Below, piece by piece: positions 1-9,847 of a stretch of 64,000 nucleotides of DNA (positions are counted from its first letter, which is position 1; every line of letters starts with the position of its first letter). Below the pieces are notes generated by a model. It did no database searches. It saw nothing but the letters and a program-made list of their open reading frames with translations, and was not told the origin of the DNA. Origin of the DNA: JADCGM01 sp943370355. Its GTDB lineage: Bacteria > Pseudomonadota > Alphaproteobacteria > Sphingomonadales > Sphingomonadaceae. The stretch is taken from the NCBI GenBank assembly GCA_943370355.1, contig CALRQP020000007.1, forward strand, positions 62,001-126,000, written 5' to 3'. Both the position numbers and the translations under genes were made by a program.

Positions 1-2510
1 GCAATTGCCGACGACAGTTCGACGAAGGCATCGAGACCGAGTTCGGCGGCCGGATATTTGACCAGCAGACCGGCGATTGTGAGTCGCTTGTCGGCAACCT
101 CGGCCTGCCACGCCGCATCGTTCGCGAGCTTCGCCAGTTCCGCCTTGGTATTCGGGCAGCGCGTCGCTGCAATCACCACCTCCAGCGCGCGGCGCGGCAT
201 CGGGTCCTGGATTTCGACGAAGTCGGTCAGCAACTGCCGCACCGTGACTGTGCGCCCGATCGGCAGGTGGCGGAAACGCCCACTCGAACCTTGTGGCGTG
301 ACCTGAGTCGCACCATCGACCCCGAGCCGGTCGAGCACCAGGTCGACATGCTCCGCCCGGTTGCGGGCATAGACCGCGACATGGTCGCCGGCCGCATAAC
401 TCTGCCCCTCCGGCAGTTTAATCGTGATGAACCGGGTCGAGCCGCGGGGCGGCTCTTTGGCAAAGTCCCACAGGCCGTCGGCCGGGCGGACCATCTCGTC
501 ATTGCGAACGATCTCCATCTCGACCGCCTGATCGGGCAGCACCGCCGCGCGGGCATCGCGGCTATCGACCATCTTCAATGACAGGCCGGAGGCCTTCGCC
601 GCCTCTCCCTTCGCCCCGAGCGCAGCCCACAGGTCCTTCAAAAAGGCTGCCACGCCGCCATCGAAGTCGCCGTCGCCATTCGCCTCGCCGCGCGGGCACA
701 ATTGCTGCGCGCCGGTGGCTGCAAACGCGGCCTCGATCTTCTTCGGAAACGCCTGATAATTGGGCCACTGCGAGTTGCCGATGCCGAGCACCGCATATTT
801 GGTGTCGGGCCATTTCGCGTCGCGGAACTGCCCCGCATCGATCGCCGCTTCCGCTGCGAGCGCGCTGTCGGGCGCGCGGCCATTGTAGGTCGCGGTCACG
901 ACCACGACGACACGGTCCTCGGGCAGTGTACCGAGCGCCTCGTCCATCGACACCGTGCGCGTCTCGAACCCGTCGGCCGCGGCGCGCTCGGCAATCTCCT
1001 CGGCGATGTCGCGTGCGGTGCCCAGCGAGGTGCCGTAGATCACCGACAGCCGCTGACCCGCACCCGCCGCCCGCGCGACGTCGGCGCCGCCGCCTGTCAC
1101 GATCTTGACCGGCTCGGCCACCGTCAGCCGCTCGCCGGGCTTGCGCAGGCGGACCCGCATCCAGAAATCGTCGGGCTTGATCGACAAAGACTCCTTGAGG
1201 CTCAGCCGGTAGCCGCGCCGGTCGGCAATTGCGAAATTCTGCAGGATCATCGCCAGCGCCAGCTTCGCCTCGACGAGTGCGAACTGCCGCCCGATGCAGG
1301 CACGCGCGCCGTTGCCGAACGGCTTGTAGGCGTGCGGGTGATGGGCGGCCTCGGCCTCGGGCAGCCAGCGGTCGATGTCGAACTCGTAGGGATTGTCCCA
1401 GGCGCTCGGATGCCGCTGCAGCCCCGGCGCATAGATGTTGACGGGCCGGTCCTTGCGCAGCGCCCATTTGTCGTCAATCACTTCGTCCTCGAACGGCCCG
1501 ACCGAGAAGGCGGGCGCGGTCGGCCAAAGCCGCTGCGTCTCCTTGATGATGCGCTCGATGACCTTCAGATGCGCGAGATGCTCATAGGCGGGCCGCGTAT
1601 CGCCGGGCAGCACGCGATCGACCTCGGCATAGGCTTGAGCCAGCACCGCCGGCGCGCGCAGCAATTCCATCAGCGCGAAGGTCAGCAGGCCCGATGTCGT
1701 CTCATGGCCGGCGATCAGGAAGGTCAGCACCTGATAGCGGATGTTGATATCGTCGAGCGTCTCGCCGGTTTCCGGATCGGCGGCGGTCAGCATGAGGTTG
1801 AGCAGGTCTTTCGCATCGGTCGGATTCTTGCGCCGTCCGGCGATGACCGAATCGACCAATGTGTTCATCGTGTCGATGTCGTCATGGAACTGCCGGGTTG
1901 ATTTCTTCGCCAGCCGCTGCTGGATCGGCAGCCGGGTGATCACGTTGAGCGCCTCGCCGAGCGCGTCGCCGAGCGACAGCAGGAACGGGTCGAGCTCGTC
2001 GTGCTGGAAGCTGTTGAAGCGGTGGCCGAAGCCGGCAATCGCGATACTGTCGAGCGTCAGCCGCGTCATGTCGTCGGCGACGAGCAATTCCTTGCCGTCA
2101 TTGGCGCGCCATTTTGCGACAAGCTGGTCGCAGACCTCAAGGATCAGGTCGAAATAGCCGCGCATCGACCGCTGGCTGAAGGCCGGCAGCAGGATGCGGT
2201 GCGCCTTGCCCCAATTCGCCTCCTCACTGAACGCCGTGAATAGCCCGTCGCCGGCGAATTTGCGCACCACGCGCAGGCCCGGCCCCGGAATCTTGCGGAA
2301 GCGCGTCTCATCGCACAGCTCGGCGACGAGATCGGGATGCGTTACGAAAATGCCGACGCGGCTGCCGAAGCGCAGTTTGAATATGCCCGGATCGGCGAAC
2401 TCTTCCGACATGCCGAGCAGATGACCGATCAGCCCCGCTTTCGGGATCTGGTGCAGATTGCCAACCAGCGGCAGCGTCTTCGGTGCCGGTATCGTCGCCG
2501 CGCTCGCCAT
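1..2510 (-). CDS. CYP102-type cytochrome P450/NADPH-P450 reductase fusion (3' end outside window)
   Basis: Self-sufficient monooxygenase of the P450 BM3 class, which hydroxylates fatty acids or similar chains using its own FMN/FAD reductase. The frame is open from ATG 2510 (preceded by GGGGAGG) to the left edge, giving 836 codons of a family length near 1,050, so about 210 C-terminal residues of the FAD/NADPH module are missing. Visible: the I-helix AGHETTSG (about 267-274), ETQR of the K helix (324-327), the heme loop FGNGARACIG with Cys 405, an FMN loop YGTSLGTA near 492, and the start of the ferredoxin-reductase domain. The active-site Phe in AGDGLF (BM3 Phe87) is kept. The BM3 Arg47/Tyr51 carboxylate-anchoring region looks different (LRFGSRVGIF), so substrate preference may differ. 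It diverges from the TonB receptor gene. Family assignment is confident; substrate is unknown. Confidence 0.93.
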   Translation of the reverse strand, partial: MASAATIPAPKTLPLVGNLHQIPKAGLIGHLLGMSEEFADPGIFKLRFGSRVGIFVTHPDLVAELCDETRFRKIPGPGLRVVRKFAGDGLFTAFSEEANWGKAHRILLPAFSQRSMRGYFDLILEVCDQLVAKWRANDGKELLVADDMTRLTLDSIAIAGFGHRFNSFQHDELDPFLLSLGDALGEALNVITRLPIQQRLAKKSTRQFHDDIDTMNTLVDSVIAGRRKNPTDAKDLLNLMLTAADPETGETLDDINIRYQVLTFLIAGHETTSGLLTFALMELLRAPAVLAQAYAEVDRVLPGDTRPAYEHLAHLKVIERIIKETQRLWPTAPAFSVGPFEDEVIDDKWALRKDRPVNIYAPGLQRHPSAWDNPYEFDIDRWLPEAEAAHHPHAYKPFGNGARACIGRQFALVEAKLALAMILQNFAIADRRGYRLSLKESLSIKPDDFWMRVRLRKPGERLTVAEPVKIVTGGGADVARAAGAGQRLSVIYGTSLGTARDIAEEIAERAAADGFETRTVSMDEALGTLPEDRVVVVVTATYNGRAPDSALAAEAAIDAGQFRDAKWPDTKYAVLGIGNSQWPNYQAFPKKIEAAFAATGAQQLCPRGEANGDGDFDGGVAAFLKDLWAALGAKGEAAKASGLSLKMVDSRDARAAVLPDQAVEMEIVRNDEMVRPADGLWDFAKEPPRGSTRFITIKLPEGQSYAAGDHVAVYARNRAEHVDLVLDRLGVDGATQVTPQGSSGRFRHLPIGRTVTVRQLLTDFVEIQDPMPRRALEVVIAATRCPNTKAELAKLANDAAWQAEVADKRLTIAGLLVKYPAAELGLDAFVELSSAI

Positions 2511-2697
2511 AGGCCTCCCCCGGTGTTTTGCGGAAGGCTAGACCGTTCCGGTCGCGATGTGGAGTCGGGTCGGGGGCGCGACGCCGTCCCGCTCCGTCTG
2601 TTCACAAGAGCGTCACGCATCCGTATCGAAAGCGAAACAATCGGCTCCTACCGCCCTTGGTCACACGCGCTGGGTGGCGCGTTCATCAGGGGGACTT

Positions 2698-4986
2698 ATG
2701 CGGACATCGATTGCGCGCCTGCTGGCTGGCGTTGCCGGCCTCGTCTTGGCTATGCCGGCCTTTGCGGCCGAAGAGGCCGCCGCACCCGGCGCGAGCGATA
2801 TTGCCGAGGGCAGCGAGATCATTGTCACGGCGACGAAGGCCAATGAGGTTGCGCCGGTCACCGCATCGCTACAGGCGACCCAGCCGATGTCGATTGTGTC
2901 GCGCTCCTTCATCCAGGATTCGATCTCGACGACGGCGGATTTCAATCAGATCGCCCTGATCGCGCCATCGGTCTCGAATTTCGGCGGCACCAACGGCGTC
3001 GGCCTGTCGGAATCGAAGGCGCAGATCCGCGGCTTCCAGGACGGCGAATATAATATTACCTATGATGGCGTGCCGTTCGGCGACCAGAACGACCCGACGC
3101 ACCATTCCAACACCTTCTTCCCGGCGAACACGATCGAAACGCTTGTCGTCGATCGCGGCCCCGGCAATGCGAGCCAGCTTGGCCAAGCGACGTTTGGCGG
3201 CAACATCAACCTGTTCAGCCGTGCGCCGCGCGAAGATGCGAGCGCCGAGTTCGTCGGCGGCTACGGCACGTTCAACACCTTCAACGCGCAGGCGGTGATC
3301 CAATCGGGCGCGCTCGACTCGCTGCACGGCGCGAAGATCGTGCTGAGCGGCCAGTTTGTGAATTCGGACGGTGCGCTGAGCTATGAGCGCTACCGGCAGC
3401 GCAACGTCTATGGCAAAATCGTCGTGCCACTGGGCGAAGATGTCACGTTCAGCTTCATCGCCACGATAAATCATAATTTGTTCAATCAGTCGGACAATGA
3501 CGGCGCGAGCCTCGCGCAGGTGCAGGCGAACGGGAAGCGCTATGCACTGTCGAACGACCCGCTTTCGCAAAATTATTTCGGCTACAACAAAACCAACAAG
3601 AACACCGACTTCTTCATCGCGAAGATCGACGCGCATTTGACCGACACGGTCGAGTTCACCAACTCGGGCTATTCCTATTTCTATGACAATCAGACTCTGT
3701 CGGGCCTCGATGCCACGCAGCCCGGATTGCTCGCGTCGCAAGTTCCGGGCACCGCCATTCCGGCTGGCGTATCCACGCCGAACACGGTCGTCCTCGGGCT
3801 GTCCGCACCGACCGTGAAGCTCCCGGCGGTCTTTGGTATTCCGGGCTATACCAAGACTAACCGCTATCGGGTGTTTGGCGACATTGCCAAGGTCAAGGCA
3901 GACATCGGCATCGGTACACTGACGGTCGGGGCCTGGTATGAGTTCAGCGATACCTACCGTCAGCAAACGGAAATCAACCTGCTGACGGGCGCGTTCAACT
4001 ATCGGAACTCGCAACTCGTCGCACCGGCGACGGGGCTCAATCCCGGCGCGATCACGCCGGGCTATGTCCGTCTCGATCAGGACTCGTCGCTCAATCACAC
4101 CGAAGAATTCGCGGAACTTGAGCTGGAGCCCCTCGAAGGCCTGAAGATTACGCCGGGCGTCAAGAACGTCGATTTCGTCCGTCGGATTGACGCGCGCTAC
4201 AACCAGACGACGCGCTACGCGCAGAAGTTCAGTAAGACCTATACTGCGATCCTGCCGTTCCTGACCGTGAACTATGCGGTCAACGACGGGCTGTCCGTCT
4301 ATGGCCAATTTGCCCGGGGCTTCCTCGCCCCGCCGCTCAGCCAGCTCTATGTTGCCCGGCCCGATCTTTCGGATGTCGATCCGCAGCGTTCGACCAATTT
4401 TCAGGCCGGTATCGTCTACCATGGCTCGCGCCTCAGCCTCGACTTCGATGCCTATTCGATCAACTTCACCAACAAGTTCGTGAGTTCGACTTCGCCGGTC
4501 GCTGGCGAAGGCGTCATCTTCACCAACATCGGCGGCGCGCTCTATCGCGGCATTGAAGGACAGGTGACCTACGCCTTCGCCGACGGCTTTGCGGTGTTCG
4601 CCAATGCTTCGATCAATGAAGCGAAGGACAAATCCACCCGGCTGCAGGTCGATCGGGCACCCAAGGGCACGGCAGCGGCCGGGATCATCTACAAGCGCGG
4701 GCCGATCCGCTTCTCGCTGATCGACAAATATACCGGGCCTCAAATTCTCTCGAGCGGCACCGGCGGTGTGTTCAGCGAGCTGAACCCGTTGACTGGCGTG
4801 CCGGGCAAGTTCCACCTCGACGCGTATAATACCGCAAATCTGTCGGCGAGCTACGACTTCGGCATCGTCCGGGCAGGCGTTAAGGTCAGTGACTTGTTCG
4901 ATTCGCAGAAGATCACCAACGTGTCGGGAACCTACTTCTTCCAGCCCGGCCGCCAGATCAGCGGCGAACTGACGGTCAAATTCTGA
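2698..4986 (+). CDS. TonB-dependent outer-membrane receptor
   Basis: Outer-membrane active transporter of 762 residues. The ATG at 2698 is chosen because a GGGGGA ribosome site lies just upstream and the product then begins with a clear signal peptide (MRTSIARLLAGVAG..., cut after AFA near residue 23). A TonB-box-like segment EIIVTATK follows at about 39-46, then the plug domain, then a long barrel ending in the usual terminal Phe. Its stop shares a base with the start of the secreted phosphoesterase gene (TGATG at 4984-4988), so the two are probably co-translated. The pairing suggests uptake of a ligand released from a phosphoester, but the ligand cannot be read from sequence. No Fur-like site was recognised upstream. 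Confidence 0.93.
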   Translation: MRTSIARLLAGVAGLVLAMPAFAAEEAAAPGASDIAEGSEIIVTATKANEVAPVTASLQATQPMSIVSRSFIQDSISTTADFNQIALIAPSVSNFGGTNGVGLSESKAQIRGFQDGEYNITYDGVPFGDQNDPTHHSNTFFPANTIETLVVDRGPGNASQLGQATFGGNINLFSRAPREDASAEFVGGYGTFNTFNAQAVIQSGALDSLHGAKIVLSGQFVNSDGALSYERYRQRNVYGKIVVPLGEDVTFSFIATINHNLFNQSDNDGASLAQVQANGKRYALSNDPLSQNYFGYNKTNKNTDFFIAKIDAHLTDTVEFTNSGYSYFYDNQTLSGLDATQPGLLASQVPGTAIPAGVSTPNTVVLGLSAPTVKLPAVFGIPGYTKTNRYRVFGDIAKVKADIGIGTLTVGAWYEFSDTYRQQTEINLLTGAFNYRNSQLVAPATGLNPGAITPGYVRLDQDSSLNHTEEFAELELEPLEGLKITPGVKNVDFVRRIDARYNQTTRYAQKFSKTYTAILPFLTVNYAVNDGLSVYGQFARGFLAPPLSQLYVARPDLSDVDPQRSTNFQAGIVYHGSRLSLDFDAYSINFTNKFVSSTSPVAGEGVIFTNIGGALYRGIEGQVTYAFADGFAVFANASINEAKDKSTRLQVDRAPKGTAAAGIIYKRGPIRFSLIDKYTGPQILSSGTGGVFSELNPLTGVPGKFHLDAYNTANLSASYDFGIVRAGVKVSDLFDSQKITNVSGTYFFQPGRQISGELTVKF

Positions 4987-6350
4987 TGCTGCGGCGCGCG
5001 GCGCTGGCCATCGGGCTGGCGCTCGCGCCGCTGCCGGTCCAGGCCGCGCCCGACCGCGCGTTCGTGGTGCTCGGTGAAAATGGCGTGGCCGTCGCCCGGG
5101 CGATCACAGCGGCCGACCATTGTCCGGCGCTGACCGTTGATGGCAAGCCTTTCGCGATGAATGTCCGCGCGCCGGCCGGCACACCGCCCGAGCGGCCGAC
5201 ATCGCTTGCTGCTGAGTTTTCCAAGCCAGTCATGTTTCCGGTGACGACCTGCGACGCTATGTTGCCAGCGGGAACGCGCACCGCTTCGATCGGCGGTAAA
5301 CGCCTGCCAGCGGTCGCCCGCACCATCAACCGGATCGTCGTCATCGGCGATACCGGCTGCCGGCTCAAGGCTGCCGACAAGGCCTGGCAGGCCTGCAACG
5401 ATCCCGCCGCTTACCCCTTCGCGCGCGTCGCGGCGCGCGCCGCCGCCTGGCACCCGCAACTGGTCATCCATGTGGGCGACTATCACTACCGCGAAACGCC
5501 CTGTCCGAACGGGATGGCGGGCTGCACCGGGTCGCCATGGGGCTATGGCTGGGACGTATGGGATGCTGACCTGTTCGCTCCGGGTGCACCGCTGTTCGCG
5601 GCAGCACCCTGGGTCGTGGTACGTGGCAATCATGAGAATTGTCCGCGCGCCGGGCAGGGCTGGTGGCGGTTCGTCGATCCGCGGCCCCTGCTGCCGGGCC
5701 GCGACTGCGACCGTGCCGCCGACGATGCGACCGGCGATGCGGCGACGGTCTATGCCGTACCGATTGGCGGCGGCGCGCGCGTCGTCGTCGCCGATCTGGC
5801 GACCGCGCCCGACAAGGTGATCGAGCCCACCGACCCGCGCTTCGCAGCTTATGCAGCTGCTTATGACGCGATCGCCGCACTGACAGACGGTGGCGGTTTC
5901 AACATGCTGGCGACGCACAAGCCCATCCTCGGCGTCTCCGCGACCGAAAAGGATGGCGAGACAGCAATCCGCACCGTGACCATCGGCACACGGTCGGTGT
6001 TCGCAACCAAGAGCCCCGACCTATTGCCTCCGGGTGTCGATATGATCCTGTCAGGCCATGTGCATCTGTGGGAGCAGGTGAGCTTCGCGCGCCGCTATCC
6101 CCCCCAGTTCATTGCTGGCTTTTCGGGAACGCAGGAGGATGTACTCCCGCTACCCAGCAAGCTGCCGCCCGGTACGTCGCCAGCCCCGGGCGAGCCTGTC
6201 GCGGCGTTCAGTGCTTGGACCAAGGGCTTCGGCTTTATGACGCTCGAACGCAAAGGCGCGCGGCGCTGGACCGCGACGGTGCACGATGTATCGGGCGCAG
6301 TGATCAACCGCTGCCAGATCGATGGCCGTATCTCGAAGTGCGACAGCTAG
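4986..6350 (+). CDS. secreted calcineurin-like metallophosphoesterase
   Basis: Predicted periplasmic phosphoesterase of 454 residues. A signal peptide ends near residue 20 (PVQA-A). The dimetal motifs are in order: GDTG (121-124), GDYH (164-167), GNHE (214-217), THKP (310-313) and GHVH (357-360). Several Cys residues in the mature part suggest disulfides in the periplasm. The ATG overlaps the stop of the TonB receptor gene, so the two products are likely made together. The receptor could import the organic product or the phosphate released by this enzyme; that is inference. The substrate is unknown. Confidence 0.88.
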   Translation: MLRRAALAIGLALAPLPVQAAPDRAFVVLGENGVAVARAITAADHCPALTVDGKPFAMNVRAPAGTPPERPTSLAAEFSKPVMFPVTTCDAMLPAGTRTASIGGKRLPAVARTINRIVVIGDTGCRLKAADKAWQACNDPAAYPFARVAARAAAWHPQLVIHVGDYHYRETPCPNGMAGCTGSPWGYGWDVWDADLFAPGAPLFAAAPWVVVRGNHENCPRAGQGWWRFVDPRPLLPGRDCDRAADDATGDAATVYAVPIGGGARVVVADLATAPDKVIEPTDPRFAAYAAAYDAIAALTDGGGFNMLATHKPILGVSATEKDGETAIRTVTIGTRSVFATKSPDLLPPGVDMILSGHVHLWEQVSFARRYPPQFIAGFSGTQEDVLPLPSKLPPGTSPAPGEPVAAFSAWTKGFGFMTLERKGARRWTATVHDVSGAVINRCQIDGRISKCDS

Positions 6351-6389
6351 GCCGAGTTCGCTGACCGAACCCAATCCGGACGGGCGCGG

Positions 6390-7553
6390 TCAGTCCTCGA
6401 TTTTCAACGTCATTCCCGCCTGCCGCTCCAGCCGTGCGACCAGCGCGCCCTTCAATGCCGCCGCCGGGGTCCAGATGCCGCCGGGCACGTCCGGCACGTC
6501 CTTCGCCAGACACACTGCCGTCGCTGCGATCATCTTCGACGTCGAGCCATAGCCGGGGTCGCGGTCGCCGGTGACACCGGCCTTGATCTGCCGGCCGTCG
6601 GCGGCGATGCCGAGAAACAGGACATCGTATAGGCCGGTATCGCGCTCGTGCTGGCTTGGGCCTTCGCCGGGCTTGGGGCCGCCGTCGCCGCCAAGGCCGC
6701 CGCCTGCACCGGCAATCGCCTGTGCGACCGCCTCGCTCGGCGCGATCATCATCTCGTCATAGACGAAATCCGCACCGTAAGCCTCGCCCTGCAGGAAGTT
6801 GGAACGGTGGACATTCTTGGTGTTGATCGGCGCCATGACAAAGGGCGCGACCCAGCTGTCGAGGTCAGCGTCCAGCATCGGCTTCATGCCGTGCGGCTGG
6901 GCCGGGCCTTCGAAGCCGGGCGTCAGCGCGAAGGGCGAGCGCAGCAGATCGAGGATGCCGGGGTCCTTCGCGGCAGCCGCCATCGTCGCCTTGAGGCTAT
7001 AGGCAGTGCCGCCCGAGAAGCCGCCCTTCATCGCGCGGACGCGGCCTTTGACGCGCGGCACAGGTGCGCCGAACCGCTTCACTGCCTCTTGCTGCAGGAA
7101 CCAGACTCCCAGTTCGAACGGGATCGAATCGAAGCCGCAGGAGAAGAGGATGCGCGCGCCGGACGCCTTCGCGGCTGCCTCATGCGCATCGATCATCTGC
7201 CGCATCCACGCGGGCTCACCGCACAGGTCGAGATAGTCGGTGCCTGCTGCCGCACAGGCGGCGACCAGTTCGGAGCCGTAGAGTTGGTAGGGACCGACTG
7301 TCGTGATGATCGATTTGGCCCGGCCGACCATCGCGGCAAGCGACGCCGGGTCCGCGGCGTCGGCGACGACGAGCGGCGTATCCTTCGGCGCGCCGATCAG
7401 ATCGCGCACCTCGGCGAGCTTGTCTGCACTGCGCCCCGCCATTGCCCATCTAACCTCGGACCCAAGACCCGACGGTCCCGCTAGCACTTCGGCAACCAGC
7501 CGCCCGGTGAAGCCGGTCGCGCCATAGACGATGATGTCGAATTCGCGGCTCAT
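6390..7553 (-). CDS. saccharopine dehydrogenase-like / trans-acting enoyl reductase family protein
   Basis: NAD(P)-binding reductase of 387 residues with an N-terminal Rossmann loop YGATGFTG (about 10-17). The family includes mycobacterial trans-acting enoyl reductases and saccharopine-dehydrogenase-like proteins of lipid metabolism. The start MSREFD at 7553 is supported by GAAGGAG, which lies inside the last codons of the cyclase gene upstream; only two bases separate that stop from this ATG. It is therefore the last gene of a coiled-coil / cyclase / reductase operon. The true substrate is not predictable from sequence. Confidence 0.82.
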   Translation of the reverse strand: MSREFDIIVYGATGFTGRLVAEVLAGPSGLGSEVRWAMAGRSADKLAEVRDLIGAPKDTPLVVADAADPASLAAMVGRAKSIITTVGPYQLYGSELVAACAAAGTDYLDLCGEPAWMRQMIDAHEAAAKASGARILFSCGFDSIPFELGVWFLQQEAVKRFGAPVPRVKGRVRAMKGGFSGGTAYSLKATMAAAAKDPGILDLLRSPFALTPGFEGPAQPHGMKPMLDADLDSWVAPFVMAPINTKNVHRSNFLQGEAYGADFVYDEMMIAPSEAVAQAIAGAGGGLGGDGGPKPGEGPSQHERDTGLYDVLFLGIAADGRQIKAGVTGDRDPGYGSTSKMIAATAVCLAKDVPDVPGGIWTPAAALKGALVARLERQAGMTLKIED

Positions 7554-7555
7554 GC

Positions 7556-9847
7556 TCACTTCTCCTTCATCACCCAGACGCCGTCCCAATCGCCTTCCGG
7601 CTGATTGACCCGGAGATAGGCGCAGCGGTCGATGTAGGTTTGCGACAGCTTGTCGTTGGGGTTGAGCGCCAGGCAGCGCTCGAATCGCTCGACCGCCTTG
7701 TCCCAATTGGTGGCGCGGTAGTGGACCATGCCGTCGTTGAACTGGTTCACCACATCGGTCAGGTTCGGGAAGGTGCTGTTGTCGTAGTAATCGAGCACTT
7801 CGAACACCCGCACCGGCTCGGTCTTGCCCTTGACGACGACCAGATCGATGTCGCGCATCCGGTAAGTGCCCTTGAGCTTCTTGACCGTCGACTCGCTGAT
7901 CAGGATGCGCGCCGAATAGGCCTTGCAGGCGCTTTCAAGGCGGCTCGCGAGGTTCACGCCGTCGCCGATCACGGTATAGTCCATGCGCTTCGGCGAGCCG
8001 ATGTTGCCCGACACCACCATGTCGGTATTGAGCCCAAGGCCCATGTCGACGGTCTTCAGGCCCTTGGCGCGGCGCTGCGCATTCCAGGTCCACATGTCGG
8101 AGATCATCGAGATGCCGGCGCGGACCGCCCGGTCGGGATCGTCGTCATGCGCGACGGGCAGGCCGAAGCAGGCCATGATCGCGTCGCCGATGAACTTGTC
8201 GAGCATGCCGCCTTCGCGGGTGATGCAATCGACCATCAGGCTGAAATATTCGTTGAGGAAGGACACGGTGCCCTGCGCGCCATATTCCTCGGTGATCGTC
8301 GTGAAGCCGCGCACGTCGGAGAACATGATCGTCGCTTCGGCGCTGACGCCACCGAGCAGGTCGAGCGCGCCGTCGCCGTCGAGCATCTGTGCCGCGATGA
8401 CCGGGTCCATGTAGCGCGACATCGTCGACTTCATGCGCTTTTCCGAGCTGATGTCCTCGAACATCAGCATCGAGCCGAGCTCCTTGTCATTGTCCTCGGA
8501 GATCAGCGGGCTGACGGTCAGATTCACCGACTTGGAGCTGCCGCCGAGCGTCACCGCTGCATCGGGATAGATATCGCTCTCATGGCTGGCCTGCACCGCC
8601 TTGATCTTGTCGAGGATCCACTTGCTGTCCTCGTCGAGCAGCGCATCGAGCGACTGGCCGACCAGTTCGCCGGCCGACTCCCAGATGCGCTTGGCCGCCG
8701 CATTGCAGGTGACGATCTTGGTCGCGGGATCGAGCGTGATGACGCCGTTCGACATGCTCGACAGCATCGAATCATTGTAGTTCTTCACGCGCCGCACGTC
8801 GTCGAACAGCTTGGAGTTTTCGAGCGCGATGGCGACCTGGGCGGTAAACGCCTTCAGCCGCTGCTCGTCCTCGTCGGTGAACACGCCGCCCTTCTTGTTG
8901 AGCACCTGCGTGACGCCGATGACTTTGTTCTCTTTGTTGATGATCGGCACACAAAGGATCGACCGGGTGAAGAAGCCCGTCTGCCGGTCGAAGGCCGGAT
9001 TGAAGCGAAGATCGGCATAGGCATAGGGGATATTCATGCTGTCACCGGACGTGAACACCGCGCCGGCGATGCCCGCAAAGCTCGGCAGGCGAATTTCGGC
9101 GATCTCCGCGCCGCTGGCAACACGCGAGAACAGCGTGCCGGTGGCCGGATCGTGCAGAAAGATCGTCGCGCGTTCCGATCCGAGCATCTTGCAGGTTTCC
9201 GCGACGACGCGCTGCAACAGCGACGACAGGTCGAACTCGGAATTGATGTCGGAGACCAGCTCGAGGAACGACATTTCCTTGATGCGGATTTGCTCGATCT
9301 GCTCGAAATATTGCAGGCTCTGCAGCGCGACCGCAGCCTGCCGGGTCATTTCCAGCAGCAGCGTGAGATCGTCATCGTCGAACTTGCCGTCGCGCTTGTT
9401 GAGGTTCTGCATGACGCCGATGACTTCGTCGGACATCGTGCGCACGGGAACGCAGATGATGCTTTCGGTACGATAGCCGGTCCGCTCGTCGACTGAAGAA
9501 TTGAACCGCGGGTCTGAATAGGGATCATCGATAACGAGGGGTTCGCCTGACTGGAACACCGCGCCCGCGATGCCGGTCGAGTTCAGGATCCGGATTTCTC
9601 GCGACAGTCCGCCTTGGGCAACGCGCGAAAACAGTTCGCCGCTCGTCGGGTCGTTGAGGAACAGCGTACCGCGGTCGCAATTGAGCTCGCGTGACGTGAG
9701 CTCGACCAGAACTTCCAGGATGCCATCCAAGCTCGAAGTCTGGGCACATCGGCGCGACACCTCGAGCAGTACGTTGGCCCGGCGGAGGGCGACGGCATTG
9801 GTCAGTCGCGGCTTGGCCGTGCTGCGACGCTGGACCAAAACACTCAT
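7556..9847 (-). CDS. class III adenylate/guanylate cyclase with GAF-GAF-PAS sensor
   Basis: Cytosolic nucleotide cyclase of 763 residues. Order: GAF1 (about 40-185), GAF2 (about 205-345), a PAS-like domain (about 355-475), a class III catalytic domain, and a TPR-like tail (about 690-763). The catalytic domain shows FSDVRGFT and GDAIMACFG, which hold the metal-binding Asp residues. Both GAF domains carry a variant of the NKFDE signature (NKRDGKFDDDD and NKKGGVFTDEDE). In the cyanobacterial CyaB cyclases such GAFs bind cyclic nucleotides, so feedback activation by the product is plausible. Its ATG overlaps the stop of the coiled-coil gene (ATGA). I cannot tell cAMP from cGMP as product. Confidence 0.92.
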   Translation of the reverse strand: MSVLVQRRSTAKPRLTNAVALRRANVLLEVSRRCAQTSSLDGILEVLVELTSRELNCDRGTLFLNDPTSGELFSRVAQGGLSREIRILNSTGIAGAVFQSGEPLVIDDPYSDPRFNSSVDERTGYRTESIICVPVRTMSDEVIGVMQNLNKRDGKFDDDDLTLLLEMTRQAAVALQSLQYFEQIEQIRIKEMSFLELVSDINSEFDLSSLLQRVVAETCKMLGSERATIFLHDPATGTLFSRVASGAEIAEIRLPSFAGIAGAVFTSGDSMNIPYAYADLRFNPAFDRQTGFFTRSILCVPIINKENKVIGVTQVLNKKGGVFTDEDEQRLKAFTAQVAIALENSKLFDDVRRVKNYNDSMLSSMSNGVITLDPATKIVTCNAAAKRIWESAGELVGQSLDALLDEDSKWILDKIKAVQASHESDIYPDAAVTLGGSSKSVNLTVSPLISEDNDKELGSMLMFEDISSEKRMKSTMSRYMDPVIAAQMLDGDGALDLLGGVSAEATIMFSDVRGFTTITEEYGAQGTVSFLNEYFSLMVDCITREGGMLDKFIGDAIMACFGLPVAHDDDPDRAVRAGISMISDMWTWNAQRRAKGLKTVDMGLGLNTDMVVSGNIGSPKRMDYTVIGDGVNLASRLESACKAYSARILISESTVKKLKGTYRMRDIDLVVVKGKTEPVRVFEVLDYYDNSTFPNLTDVVNQFNDGMVHYRATNWDKAVERFERCLALNPNDKLSQTYIDRCAYLRVNQPEGDWDGVWVMKEK

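Noticed and set aside
2869..4815. Long open frame antisense to the TonB receptor gene
   Set aside because: A shadow of the receptor frame: Arg-rich, no domain, no ribosome site.
7640..9496. Long open frame antisense to the cyclase gene
   Set aside because: A shadow of the cyclase frame; product is rich in Arg, His and Asp as expected from antisense GC-rich codons.
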